Part shown: positions 35,304 to 44,679 of the stretch, piece by piece
How positions within the stretch are numbered: the stretch's first letter is position 1
Layout of the letters: each line of letters begins with the position of its first letter
Assembly: GCA_963850425.1 (NCBI GenBank)
Contig: CAWKLF010000001.1
Location: 1,860,001 to 1,924,000, forward strand
Source: Gp1-AA133 sp963850425
GTDB taxonomy: Bacteria > Acidobacteriota > Terriglobia > Terriglobales > Acidobacteriaceae
Reading direction: 5' to 3'
Length of the DNA stretch: 64,000 bases
Notes under the pieces: model-generated
Told to the model about the DNA's origin: nothing
The model's input: only the letters and a program-made list of their open reading frames with translations
Database searches by the model: none
Position numbers and translations under genes: made by a program

Positions 35304-37052
35304 CTACCAGCTGATGCGCAAAAGCGACAAACCCTGTCGTGGCAAATCAAACTTCAGGTGCGCACTCCCGCTCTGGACGCCAAGCCACACCGGCGAATCC
35401 AGCAAGTGCAGTTGTCCCACTGCGCGCATCTGTTTGTACTGGGCCTCGGTCGGAGATTGAGGGGAACCCATCTCCTTCCACGCTGCGAACGCATTGCTGT
35501 GATCGGAATCGACGCGAAAGTGCTCGAGCAAGGTACGTTCCACATTCGTAGGCAGTCCGTTTACCGAGAGGTCAATCCGGGCTGTGGCTGCAGGTAAATC
35601 GTCATCGTGATAGTTCCAGATCAGGATGTCGATCTCCCGATCCTTTCGCGTAGCAATAGCATTAACGTCTGGGGTCTTCCGCACTCCATCCCGAACGATA
35701 TCAGCGTTCAACAATGCCGCGGAACTACTGGCCGTCACCCGCGTGCCGCCTAACATCCCAAACATACGGAACGCGTTTAACACTGCCTTGTCGACTCCGT
35801 TTGTCGCGAGGGTACGAAAGCCTTCGAAATAGGGCTGGCCTTCGAACTCGAAGGCCCAGGTCACAATCCCCAGGACCTCGACATGCTCGGCCGCCGCGAG
35901 CGCCAGAATGTTGTTCAGAACTTCGGCTTCGTAACACGCGTAGAGCGGCCCATTGCGGTAAGAATTCTGAGGATTCGTTTTTGCGGAACAAGCGGCGCAT
36001 CCTTCTGGGTCGGATTCTCCCAGCACGATCGGCGTCTTACGCCATTCCGGGAACGATGTCACTATCTGGAATCCCTGCTCGATCGCCGCCAGGTGACGCG
36101 CAATCCCCATCTGCACGTGATCACCTTGCCATTTCGGCGCCCCTTTGGGATGAAAGCTGATGAAGTCCAGGCGCGAACCGGTCTTGCCCGTCGCATAGTT
36201 CTGCTGGTGCGCGCAGTGTTCGAGAAACAATTTCAGAAACTCGGCAGCGTGCGGAGAGGCCGGACCAGTGCTGTCGGGACCTCCGATCCGCGCTGCAGGC
36301 AAGGCGCGGAGCACCGCATCGACAGAATAGTCATACAGTTTGAAGTACTCTTCGGGAGTGCCTTTCCAATAGCTGATGTCCGGTTCGTTCCATACTTCCC
36401 ACAGCCAATCTTTCAATTCTGCCTCGCCGTACCGTTTTCGTAGATGCTGCGCGAATTGGAACACCAGCTCTGACCACTTTCGGTAATCCTTGGGCGGGTA
36501 AGCCCATCCCGTGTAGATCGAGTCAACCGGGCCCTGGGGAAAAGTGTGACGATACGGATCGGGGTGGGTGGAGAGCGCTTGGGGCATAAAGCCGAGTTCC
36601 ACCAGAGGCTTGATGCCGGATTCCTTGAACGTATCGAAGATTCGATCCACGATTTCCCAGCTGTAAATCGGATTGCCGGCCGCATCCTCGCTGTAGACAT
36701 TTGTAGAGCCCCACTTCAGCGAAGCGGAACCATCGCCGCTCGTGAATAGGTTATGGACCCGAACGTAAACGGGTTGTGGGCTGAGAGCATTCAGTTCGCG
36801 AAGCAGTTTTTGCCCGTTCGGAGCGTACGTATAGTTCGGCTCGTCGTACCCGAAGTAGTTCCACACTGGAGGCATCGGTCCCTCGGGTTGCCCCGCAGCG
36901 ACTCGAATTGTCACTAGGTCCGGAGGCGCCTGTGCCAGGCAAAGCGTACCGAAGATACTGACGATCGCGATTGATCGAACGATCCAGCTGGCATCATTTT
37001 CTGCGCGGAGCGAAGTCCGCTGCGATCGAGATTTCCCCGAATTGGTCGGCAT
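35304..37052 (-). CDS. Exported GH39 beta-xylosidase-like enzyme
   Basis: A 582-residue protein with a signal-anchor-like segment (WIVRSIAIVSIFGTLCLAQ). The catalytic barrel carries the acid/base Glu in WLWEVWNEPDISYWKG and the probable nucleophile Glu in IVLGESDPEGCAAC, followed by a C-terminal beta domain, as in GH39 beta-xylosidases and related arabinosidases. It converges with the frameshifted dehydrogenase (11 bases apart) and is divergent from a GH51 gene, with two LacI-type palindromes in the shared upstream region. Confidence 0.88.
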   Translation of the reverse strand: MPTNSGKSRSQRTSLRAENDASWIVRSIAIVSIFGTLCLAQAPPDLVTIRVAAGQPEGPMPPVWNYFGYDEPNYTYAPNGQKLLRELNALSPQPVYVRVHNLFTSGDGSASLKWGSTNVYSEDAAGNPIYSWEIVDRIFDTFKESGIKPLVELGFMPQALSTHPDPYRHTFPQGPVDSIYTGWAYPPKDYRKWSELVFQFAQHLRKRYGEAELKDWLWEVWNEPDISYWKGTPEEYFKLYDYSVDAVLRALPAARIGGPDSTGPASPHAAEFLKLFLEHCAHQQNYATGKTGSRLDFISFHPKGAPKWQGDHVQMGIARHLAAIEQGFQIVTSFPEWRKTPIVLGESDPEGCAACSAKTNPQNSYRNGPLYACYEAEVLNNILALAAAEHVEVLGIVTWAFEFEGQPYFEGFRTLATNGVDKAVLNAFRMFGMLGGTRVTASSSAALLNADIVRDGVRKTPDVNAIATRKDREIDILIWNYHDDDLPAATARIDLSVNGLPTNVERTLLEHFRVDSDHSNAFAAWKEMGSPQSPTEAQYKQMRAVGQLHLLDSPVWLGVQSGSAHLKFDLPRQGLSLLRISW

Positions 37053-37105
37053 GATTGTCGGCGCTCCGTGCGAACCTGGGAAGATGACGGCATAGGATCA
37101 TAAAC

Positions 37106-37121
37106 CTGTAATCGTTTACAG
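37106..37121. promoter_or_regulatory. Candidate LacI-type operator upstream of the GH39 gene
   Basis: CTGTAATCGTTTACAG is a 16-base palindrome around CG with one mismatch. It has the same 14-base arrangement (TGTAATCGTTTACA) as an inverted copy of the GH127 operator. It sits 54 bases from the GH39 start codon. Confidence 0.78.
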
Positions 37122-37265
37122 AATCGCCCTATCTGTGGATAATGCCATCCGGTAGAAGAAACGGACCTGACCAGTGACGCATGCCTGTTGCTCTGTTCGA
37201 AAATAACGCTGGGGTTTTGACTCAACCGGATACCCACGTGAGGCCATCGGCTTGAAGTTTAACAA

Positions 37266-37277
37266 GCAAACGTTTGC
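37266..37277. promoter_or_regulatory. Perfect LacI-type palindrome upstream of the third GH51 gene
   Basis: GCAAACGTTTGC is a perfect 12-base palindrome around CG, 58 bases before the GH51 start. With the site at 37106 it gives this divergent region two operators about 158 bases apart centre to centre, a distance that would permit looping. Confidence 0.72.
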
Positions 37278-37335
37278 CATGGGCTCGCCGGGTTACGGCT
37301 TGTTCGTTCGCTAACCACACAGGAGAAAAGCAAAC

Positions 37336-38964
37336 ATGTTTTCCGATAAAAGACGACACTTCCTGCAGCAGGCGGTTGGTGCGGGAGTCGCTTGCTCCGC
37401 AAATCTGCTCCTTCGTCCTTTTTCATACGGCCAAACATCTCCTGCCGTTTCAAGCGATGTAACGCATATATATCTGGATTCGCGCCGCACTATTTCGCCT
37501 CTCGACCCAAACGTGTTCGGTTCCTTCTTGGAGCACTTGGGGCGCGCCATCTACGAAGGCATCTATGATCCCGGCTCCAGCCTGTCGGATGCGAACGGGT
37601 TTCGCAAAGACGTGATCGACGAAGTCCGCCAGCTTGGCGTTCCGATCATTCGTTACCCGGGCGGCAACTTTGTTTCCGGCTACAACTGGCTCGACGGGGT
37701 CGGCCCGAAAAAGGATCGGCCACGCACGCTCGACAAGGCCTGGAACACAATCGAAACCAACCAGTTCGGTACGGACGAATTTATGGCGTGGTGCAAACTC
37801 GTCGGAGCAAAGCCTCTGATGGGCTTGAACCTCGGAACTGGAACGCCCGAAAAAGCCGCCGCCTTGGTGGAGTACTGCAATGTGGAGAAGGGAACGAAGT
37901 GGAGCGACCTGCGCCGCAGTCACGGTGTTGAAAAGCCCTACAAAGTTGAGCACTGGTGCCTGGGCAACGAAATGGACGGTCCCTGGCAGATCGGACACAT
38001 GACCGCCACCGAGTATGGGATGAAAGCGCAAGACGCCGCACGCCAAATGCACTACGTGGATCCATCGCTCAAGCTCATCGCCTGCGGATCCAGTCACAAC
38101 CGGATGCCCACCTACCTGGAGTGGGATCGCGAGGTTCTCGAACAATGCTATGAGCATGTCGATGGCCTGTCCCTGCATCGCTACTTTGGCAACACTCAGG
38201 AAGATACCGGCGCCGACAGCACGAAGTACCTGGCCATGAATCTGAGTATGGAGCAGCAGATTGCGGAATCGCTCGCCGTCTGCGACCTGGTCCGAGGGCA
38301 CAAGCGATCTCCGAAGAAGCTCTGGCTGTCATTCGACGAGTGGAACGTGTGGTATCGCGCCCGCTCCGGGGACGCCGTCAACGGTCATGAGCAGGAAGCC
38401 CCGCATCTACTCGAAGAGGTCTACAACCTGGAAGACGCGCTGCTGGTAGGAGGGATACTGAACACGCTGATGCGCAATGCCGATCGCGTGAAGATCGCCT
38501 GTCTCGCGCAGCTCATCAACGTCATTGCTCCCATTACCACCAACGCAAAGGGTTCGCTGCGTCAGACAATCTTTTACCCCTACAGTTTCGCTCTTCAGTA
38601 CGCGCGCGGCACCGTCCTGAACCTGCTTGTGGACTCGCCAACCTACGAAGCATCGCAGATGGGTCAGGTTCCGTATGTGGATGCGGCCGGGACTTTGAAC
38701 TCCGCGGACGGCAAGGTCTCGCTGTTCATTTTGAATCGGGACTTGAACAAAGCTCATATGGTCGAGATCAACTGGCAGGACAAAGCCCCAAGCCAGGTTC
38801 TGAACTCTATTAGCCTGACTGGGAGCGACCTGAAAGCCATTAACAGCTTCGACGCTCCCAAACGGGTGGTTCCTCAAACGGCAGACAAACCTTCCACCTC
38901 GGGCGGACGAACCAAGTTTGAGGTGCCGGCGCGTTCCTACACGGTCATCCAGTGGGCCGGTTGA
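37336..38964 (+). CDS. GH51 alpha-L-arabinofuranosidase with Tat-like signal
   Basis: A 542-residue enzyme beginning MFSDKRRHFLQQAVGAGVAC, a twin-arginine-like export signal. The body resembles the compact GH51 type: ISPLDPNVFGSFLEHLGRAIYEG, IRYPGGNFVSGYNWLDG, acid/base Glu in HWCLGNEMDGPW, nucleophile Glu in LSFDEWNVWY. AGGAG (37321-37325) lies 10 bases before the ATG. Compact GH51 enzymes are often cytoplasmic, so the export signal is notable. It removes arabinofuranosyl ends from oligosaccharides. Confidence 0.93.
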   Translation: MFSDKRRHFLQQAVGAGVACSANLLLRPFSYGQTSPAVSSDVTHIYLDSRRTISPLDPNVFGSFLEHLGRAIYEGIYDPGSSLSDANGFRKDVIDEVRQLGVPIIRYPGGNFVSGYNWLDGVGPKKDRPRTLDKAWNTIETNQFGTDEFMAWCKLVGAKPLMGLNLGTGTPEKAAALVEYCNVEKGTKWSDLRRSHGVEKPYKVEHWCLGNEMDGPWQIGHMTATEYGMKAQDAARQMHYVDPSLKLIACGSSHNRMPTYLEWDREVLEQCYEHVDGLSLHRYFGNTQEDTGADSTKYLAMNLSMEQQIAESLAVCDLVRGHKRSPKKLWLSFDEWNVWYRARSGDAVNGHEQEAPHLLEEVYNLEDALLVGGILNTLMRNADRVKIACLAQLINVIAPITTNAKGSLRQTIFYPYSFALQYARGTVLNLLVDSPTYEASQMGQVPYVDAAGTLNSADGKVSLFILNRDLNKAHMVEINWQDKAPSQVLNSISLTGSDLKAINSFDAPKRVVPQTADKPSTSGGRTKFEVPARSYTVIQWAG

Positions 38965-39276
38965 GGCCGGTGAATGATGGCGCCCGGTCTCGTCGGATCT
39001 GGAAAGCGTTTACGGCTATCCTCCTCGATTGCGGCGATTTAGAGTGAAATCTGCCCCTCGCGGTAACTCGGCAGACGCCCCCGCGCCAGCGTCGGGGAGG
39101 CTTAGGGCCGCGCCGCAAAGGCAGGAGAAGCATAGGGTTACGTGTACACCGAATCGTCCCATAGTAGAAAAGTATTAGATTTTTCTTGACAACGCGATTT
39201 CGAGGGGCGTAGCGTAGGCGGCCATACAGCAAGCGTTTACTTCACTTGCCGGGAAACACGCATCGGGGGCGTTACG
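38965..39276. other. Intergenic region upstream of the Oar-like receptor
   Basis: About 310 bases hold no credible gene. Two half-site-like sequences of the LacI motif are present: AAGCGTTTACG at 39004-39014 and GCAAGCGTTTAC at 39229-39240, the second placed just after a TTGACA (39186-39191). Confidence 0.5.
39186..39240 (+). promoter_or_regulatory. Candidate promoter and LacI-type site of the receptor/TPR/CRTAC1 cassette
   Basis: TTGACA (39186-39191) with a weak -10 (TAGCGT at 39210) is followed by GCAAGCGTTTAC (39229-39240), whose outer halves GCAA and GTTTAC match the locus operators. The distance from TTGACA to the palindrome (43 bases) is close to that before araD (40 bases). The palindrome is poorer than the others, so the assignment is tentative. 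Confidence 0.45.
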
Positions 39277-42200
39277 ATGAGATCCTACCTTGTTGTGGGG
39301 CTGTGTGTTGCGCTGGCCACCTTCTGCCTGACATCTCCAATCTTCGCGCAGCGTTCCGACCGCGGAATCATCAGCGGCATCGTGACTGACACGACCGGCT
39401 CCGCCATCGCAGGCGCCGATGTCAAAGTGCGCAACGAAAGCACCGCAGTCGAAACCGCCCTGGTCACCAATAACGCCGGAGCCTACACGACCCCTCCACT
39501 CGTGCTGGGGACCTACACAGTTACCGTCGATCATGCGGGATTCAAAAAGGCCGTGAACACCGGCATTGCGCTTCAGGGCGCAGAGACGATCCGCACCGAC
39601 GTCATTATGACGGTCGGCGCCGTCACTGAATCGGTGGAAGTGAAAGCCGAGGCGGAACTCAACGTCACAACGCCCGACATTAGTCACGTGGTCGATGAGA
39701 AGTACTATCAGGACATCCCTACCATCACCGCAGCTGACGTTCGCCTGGCGGAGGCGGTTCTTCAGATCCAGCCCGGCTATCTACCGATGAAGCCGAACGG
39801 CGACCCCATGTTCCGCGGCAGCCAGTTCAATTCGCGCATTAACGGCGGGCAGGCGATGGCAACGGAGAACTTCTTCGACGGCGCCGCCTTCGGTTATGCC
39901 GTCGGACACCAGCAAAGCCAGGAAAGCGCTCCCCCCATCGAAAGCATTCAGGAAGTAAAGGTCATCACGACTTCATACGCCGCCCAGTACGGGCACACGA
40001 GCGGTGGATTCATTGAGTACACCTCCAAGCCGGGAACGAACACCCTGCACGGCAGCGCCTACGAATTCTTCGCCAATGATGCTCTCAACGCCCGCGGATT
40101 TTTCGACGCGGATTGCGACGCAACCGGTCATTGCACGCCGCGCAAGAAGACTCCCCTGAAGAACAACAGTTTTGGGTTTACTTTAGGAGGGCCGGTCGTA
40201 ATCCCGCACGTGTACGACGGACACAGCAAGACTTTCTTCTTCACGAATTTTGACTGGACTCGACTGCGCTCGGGCGTTCTGCCGGGCTTCGGCAATACCA
40301 CGCCTATTGACGCGTTTAAACAAGGAGATTTCAGCTCGTGGCCCGACCAGATTTACAATCCCTACAGCACTACCGTCAGTGCAGGTGGCATCCCGAGTCG
40401 AGATCCGTTCGTCTGTGACGGCGCAGGCAATCCGATCACGCCTAACCTCGCGGGCGGTCCTGGCACGCCCGGTTATGGCATTCAAGTCGGTGGTACGCCG
40501 TGCAATAAGCTTCCCACCCAACTTCTCAGTACGGTAGCTTCCAGAGTTTCAGCACTCATGGTCCATCCGGATCGTGCAGGATTTAACAACAATGTCGCCG
40601 GTAACCCAGCGGGCGATCAGACTTGGCTTTTGAACGCACGCACCATCGAGTTTCGTGTCGACCATTCATTCACTCCTAACTTCCGTATGAGCGAAAGCTT
40701 TTACTGGGGTCACCGGCCCTCGATCCGTAATTGTGGCGAAGTCGCGGGTTGCACAACGCAGTTTAGCGGCGAGACTTCGCCTGAGAAGAACACCAGTTAC
40801 TACGGAAATGGTTTTTATCAGCGCATCGCGACCCACCATACGCACACGCAATTCGATTGGATCATCCGACCCAATCTCCTCAATCACACCACAATTGCGT
40901 GGGACCGCTGGTTCATGGGCGGGAATCCGCTATCTGCTGGTGCGGGATGGCCGGGAATACTCTGGGATGGGACCGCGGGCGCAGCGAATCCCCTCGGCAA
41001 TGGAGGCCTTCTTGACCAGACGGCCGGGCCGCCGCTGTTGGACTTCGCCGGTAACATTCCCTACAACTCCCTGGGTCAATACGGCTGGGGAAAATTTGGG
41101 TTCCTGACCAACAATCGCTGGCAGTTCTCCGATGACCTGTCGTGGGTGAAGGGTAAACACACCATCAAGGTCGGGTTCGAATACCGCTGGCATCAGTTCC
41201 CATTTTCCGGTTGGGCCAACGGCAATCAGGGTGGAGAGTTTCGTTTCGATCGGCGTGAGACCGGAGGTTATGACAGTTCGGGCAACCTTATCGCCAACTC
41301 GGGCGAATCGTTTGCCTCGTTCTTACTAGGACAGGTGGATTCGTCCACTCAGAACATTCCATTTCACCCGATGTTCTATGAAGCCTACACATCCCCATGG
41401 ATCAACGACGAGTACAAGGCCACCAGTCGCTTGACGCTGACTCTGGGTCTACGCTTCGACTACCAGTTTGCTCGCACCGAGACGCAGGATCGGTACTCCA
41501 GCTTCGATCCCAATACGCCGAATCCTCAGGCTGGCAATCTGCCTGGTGCCTTGCTCTTTGCCGGAAAAGGTCCATTCCCGCATACCGGCCGTCGCACTTT
41601 TGAGAATCCGGCTCACGACGCGTGGGGGCCGCGCCTTGGCTTCGCTTATCGAGTGGATGACAAAACCGCCATTCGCGGCGGTTATGGCATTTACTATTCC
41701 GGCATATCGTTCGATCAATTCATCGGACAGCCGACACTCGGATATGTTTCCAACCCGACAGTTTCTAACATATCGAACGGAGAGCAGCCGGCGTTCTTTT
41801 TAGATAATGGATTTCCGCAAACCAACGTGGCTTGCCCAGGTGGAACACCCACGTCGCCTTGCGTCAACCCTCCGCCTTTCATCGATCCGTCTTTCGCGAA
41901 CAACCAGTCTGTCATCGCGGTCGCCAAGAATGGCCTAACGCTGCCGAGGTACCAGAACTGGTCGCTTACTTTCGAGCGGCAGTTGAACGCCAACCTGCGA
42001 CTGGATGTTTCTTACATCGCGAATCGCGGGACCCGTCTGACGGCAGATTGGCAGAAGATGGGCGTGGGCGCCAACATGAATCCGTCCAGCATTCTGTCCG
42101 TTCCGAACTCCACCTTGATAGCCAACTGCAGCGCTGGCCCGAACGCGCCGGGTGGTATCTGCGCGGGTGGCGTCCCGCTGCCGTATCCTACTTTCAACGG

Positions 42201-43032
42201 AACCGTAGCCCAGGCCCTGCGCAAATATCCCCAGTATCAGAACGTTCTGTGGCGTGACGTTCCGCTCGGTAGCAGCAAATACAGCGCCCTGGAAGTCGTT
42301 TTGGAGCAGCGTTACTCACACGGTCTGGGATTCCGCGTGGGGTACACCTATTCCAAGCTCTACAACGATGGATCCGAGACTGGACAGGGCGGCGACGGCG
42401 CGAATGGCGCCGTACAAGATCCATCCTGCCCACACGTTTGCGAATGGGGACTTAGTCGTGACGACACTCCCCACGTGTTTCTCGTAGGCTTCACTTGGGA
42501 ACTGCCTTTTGGCAAGGGTCTTTCCTCGCGCGCCGGCCGTTTCGCACTGGGCGGTTGGAACATAGCCGGAGCGTTGCGATATGAGAGTGGCAGACCGATG
42601 AACATCACCATGGACAATCCACTCGGTGGTCTGCTATTCAATGGCCAGAGGCGTCCAAATCGCGTGAAGAATGTGACTGCGGTCAAGAGAGGAAGTAACT
42701 TTAATCCCTTAACCGACAATTATTTCAACCCTGCAGCCTGGTCGGACCCTGGGCTTGACCCGACCACCGCCAATCCGCTTTTGGGCAATGCGCCGCGTCG
42801 TGACGGCTCGGTACGGGCGTTCCCCACGTACAACGAAGACATCAACATATTCAAAGTCTTCCCCATCAAGGAGAGATTTAATCTGCGGTTCGAGGGACAA
42901 TTCGGCAATATCTTCAACCGCACCGATTTCTGCGACCCGAACGGTTTCTACGGGCCGGCGAGTTTCGGTACCGTCAACACACAATGCAACCAGCCGCGCT
43001 CGATTCAGTTTGGCTTGCGGCTGAATTACTAG
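39277..43032 (+). CDS. Oar-like TonB-dependent outer-membrane receptor
   Basis: A 1251-residue protein with signal peptide MRSYLVVGLCVALATFCLTSPIFAQ, an N-terminal carboxypeptidase-regulatory-like domain (ISGIVTDTTGSAIAGADVKV), a plug domain (ESIQEVKVITTSYAAQYGHTSGG) and a long beta-barrel ending in the aromatic FGLRLNY. This Oar-like type is abundant in Acidobacteriota and is thought to import oligosaccharides using TonB energy. It follows three arabinosidase genes and heads a co-directional run of TPR and CRTAC1 genes, with a candidate LacI-type site before it. Arabino-oligosaccharide import is inferred. Confidence 0.9.
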   Translation: MRSYLVVGLCVALATFCLTSPIFAQRSDRGIISGIVTDTTGSAIAGADVKVRNESTAVETALVTNNAGAYTTPPLVLGTYTVTVDHAGFKKAVNTGIALQGAETIRTDVIMTVGAVTESVEVKAEAELNVTTPDISHVVDEKYYQDIPTITAADVRLAEAVLQIQPGYLPMKPNGDPMFRGSQFNSRINGGQAMATENFFDGAAFGYAVGHQQSQESAPPIESIQEVKVITTSYAAQYGHTSGGFIEYTSKPGTNTLHGSAYEFFANDALNARGFFDADCDATGHCTPRKKTPLKNNSFGFTLGGPVVIPHVYDGHSKTFFFTNFDWTRLRSGVLPGFGNTTPIDAFKQGDFSSWPDQIYNPYSTTVSAGGIPSRDPFVCDGAGNPITPNLAGGPGTPGYGIQVGGTPCNKLPTQLLSTVASRVSALMVHPDRAGFNNNVAGNPAGDQTWLLNARTIEFRVDHSFTPNFRMSESFYWGHRPSIRNCGEVAGCTTQFSGETSPEKNTSYYGNGFYQRIATHHTHTQFDWIIRPNLLNHTTIAWDRWFMGGNPLSAGAGWPGILWDGTAGAANPLGNGGLLDQTAGPPLLDFAGNIPYNSLGQYGWGKFGFLTNNRWQFSDDLSWVKGKHTIKVGFEYRWHQFPFSGWANGNQGGEFRFDRRETGGYDSSGNLIANSGESFASFLLGQVDSSTQNIPFHPMFYEAYTSPWINDEYKATSRLTLTLGLRFDYQFARTETQDRYSSFDPNTPNPQAGNLPGALLFAGKGPFPHTGRRTFENPAHDAWGPRLGFAYRVDDKTAIRGGYGIYYSGISFDQFIGQPTLGYVSNPTVSNISNGEQPAFFLDNGFPQTNVACPGGTPTSPCVNPPPFIDPSFANNQSVIAVAKNGLTLPRYQNWSLTFERQLNANLRLDVSYIANRGTRLTADWQKMGVGANMNPSSILSVPNSTLIANCSAGPNAPGGICAGGVPLPYPTFNGTVAQALRKYPQYQNVLWRDVPLGSSKYSALEVVLEQRYSHGLGFRVGYTYSKLYNDGSETGQGGDGANGAVQDPSCPHVCEWGLSRDDTPHVFLVGFTWELPFGKGLSSRAGRFALGGWNIAGALRYESGRPMNITMDNPLGGLLFNGQRRPNRVKNVTAVKRGSNFNPLTDNYFNPAAWSDPGLDPTTANPLLGNAPRRDGSVRAFPTYNEDINIFKVFPIKERFNLRFEGQFGNIFNRTDFCDPNGFYGPASFGTVNTQCNQPRSIQFGLRLNY

Positions 43033-43062
43033 GAGAATAAAGTACCCGGTTCCGCCTCACGG

Positions 43063-44679
43063 GTGGACGGAGCCACGGCGGCCCCAGTGATCGTTGGTTG
43101 TGACAGGAACTGCACGAACAGGCAGAGGGTGTGGTGTGTTCGCACACCAATTCTCTGCCTGCTTGCTTTACTGTTCGCACACGACCTTTCCGCAGCAACC
43201 GATTCCCGCCAGGCCTTGCAGAACGCTGCCAGCCTCGTCCAGCAAGGGAAGCTGGAAGAGGCCGATCAACAAGCCCAACTAGCGCTCTCCGATCCCCAGA
43301 CGCGCGCTGGCGCATGTTCGGTGCTCGGATCGATTCGTTTCCAGCAGAAAAGACTCCAAGAGAGTGCCAGACTGCTCAAGGAAGCGATACGACTGGAACC
43401 TCACCTGTTGGGTGCCCATCTGAATCTTGCCGAGGTCTATACGCTGGAAGGGAAGCCGGATCTGGCCCTTCCACTCTATCGCCACGTCCTGACCCTCGAT
43501 CCCTCGAACGTTCCCGCCCGCTTGGAACTGGCGCGTTCTGAGATCGGGAAGCAGCACTATAAGGAATCGCTGGACCTCGCGACGCCTGCCCTGGCCGCGC
43601 TCAAGCAGTCTCCCGACGGCTTATTCGTCCTGGCTACCGACTACTTAAAGACGGGCAACCGACAAGCCGCCGCCGATCTTGCCAAGGATTGGCTGCTGCT
43701 GCCTGACATACCGACGGAGTGGTCGACGAAATTTGCGCTGCTCTTTGCGAGCGAGGGGGCAGGCCCGCCAGCGATCGACATCCTCGAAGGTATTAAGAAG
43801 AAGAGTCCGCCTTCGTACGAACTGGCCTTCAACCTCGCAGGAGCTTATCTCCTCGAAAAGCACTGGAGCCTCGCGCTTGCCTCATACGATCAGGCTCTAA
43901 GCCTGAATCCCGATGCGCTCCCTGCGTTGCGACAAGCCGCTGCGATCGCGGAGCAGCAAGGCCAGCACGAGCGGTCGCTTTCTTACTGGATGCGCGCCAA
44001 AAAGCTAGAACCTGAGAACCCTGAAATCCTTGAGGGGTTCGGGCGAGTGTGCTTAAAGATGGATCTTCTCGAGGACGCTGAGCCCGCGTTGACCAAGGCC
44101 GCCAGCCTGCGTCCAGAGGATGCAGCCTATCAGTACACTCTGGCCGCCGCGAAGGTCGGGAAAAAGCAGTTCGAAACGGCCCAGGGACTTCTGGAGGGGC
44201 TTCTCAAGCAAAAGCAAGATGACCCGCAACTCCAATACGCCGTGGGGTCAGTCCTTTATCTCCAGGGACAGCTTGACGAAGCGGCCAAGCATTTGCGGGA
44301 GAGTGTCCGCTTGCAGCCCGATCAGCTCGCGCCCTACTATTACCTGGCATTGGTTGGCAGGGATCAAGGGCACGACGACGAGGCCATCCGCACCTTGGAG
44401 GAGTTGCTCAAAAGGTACCCTGATCATGCCCCGTCATGCGAAGCGCTGGGTGGCCTGCTGTTGAATGCCCGTCGTTATTCCGAAGCTGAAGGCAGCCTGG
44501 AGAAGGCTGTGCGACTGAACCCCAATTCCATGAAGGCGAACTACCAGCTCGGCCTGCTGCTAACACGCATGGGCAAAAAGGAAGAAGCGGAAAAGCGTCT
44601 AGAGATCGCGAAATCGCTTCGCACCCAGGACGAATCCAATTCCCGTTTGCAGCTTCGCCTGCTCGACCCCGACCAATGA
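43063..44679 (+). CDS. Secreted tetratricopeptide-repeat protein (first of two)
   Basis: Up to 538 residues of mostly TPR helices after a signal peptide (TPILCLLALLFAHDLSAATDS). The repeats show the usual pattern (LLGAHLNLAEVYTLEGKPDLALPLYRHVL, about 14 units). The start is uncertain: GTG 43063 opens the longest frame but lacks a ribosome-binding site, while GTG 43129 would give a normal signal peptide. TPR arrays bind proteins. Its position between an Oar-like receptor and a larger TPR protein, with an ATGA overlap (44676-44679) into the latter, suggests a scaffold for the receptor or CRTAC1 proteins. Confidence 0.82.
   Translation: MDGATAAPVIVGCDRNCTNRQRVWCVRTPILCLLALLFAHDLSAATDSRQALQNAASLVQQGKLEEADQQAQLALSDPQTRAGACSVLGSIRFQQKRLQESARLLKEAIRLEPHLLGAHLNLAEVYTLEGKPDLALPLYRHVLTLDPSNVPARLELARSEIGKQHYKESLDLATPALAALKQSPDGLFVLATDYLKTGNRQAAADLAKDWLLLPDIPTEWSTKFALLFASEGAGPPAIDILEGIKKKSPPSYELAFNLAGAYLLEKHWSLALASYDQALSLNPDALPALRQAAAIAEQQGQHERSLSYWMRAKKLEPENPEILEGFGRVCLKMDLLEDAEPALTKAASLRPEDAAYQYTLAAAKVGKKQFETAQGLLEGLLKQKQDDPQLQYAVGSVLYLQGQLDEAAKHLRESVRLQPDQLAPYYYLALVGRDQGHDDEAIRTLEELLKRYPDHAPSCEALGGLLLNARRYSEAEGSLEKAVRLNPNSMKANYQLGLLLTRMGKKEEAEKRLEIAKSLRTQDESNSRLQLRLLDPDQ

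Noticed and set aside
39004..39014. AAGCGTTTACG as a further LacI-type operator
   Set aside because: Only one half-site is good, there is no symmetric partner, and it lies 270 bases from the receptor start.
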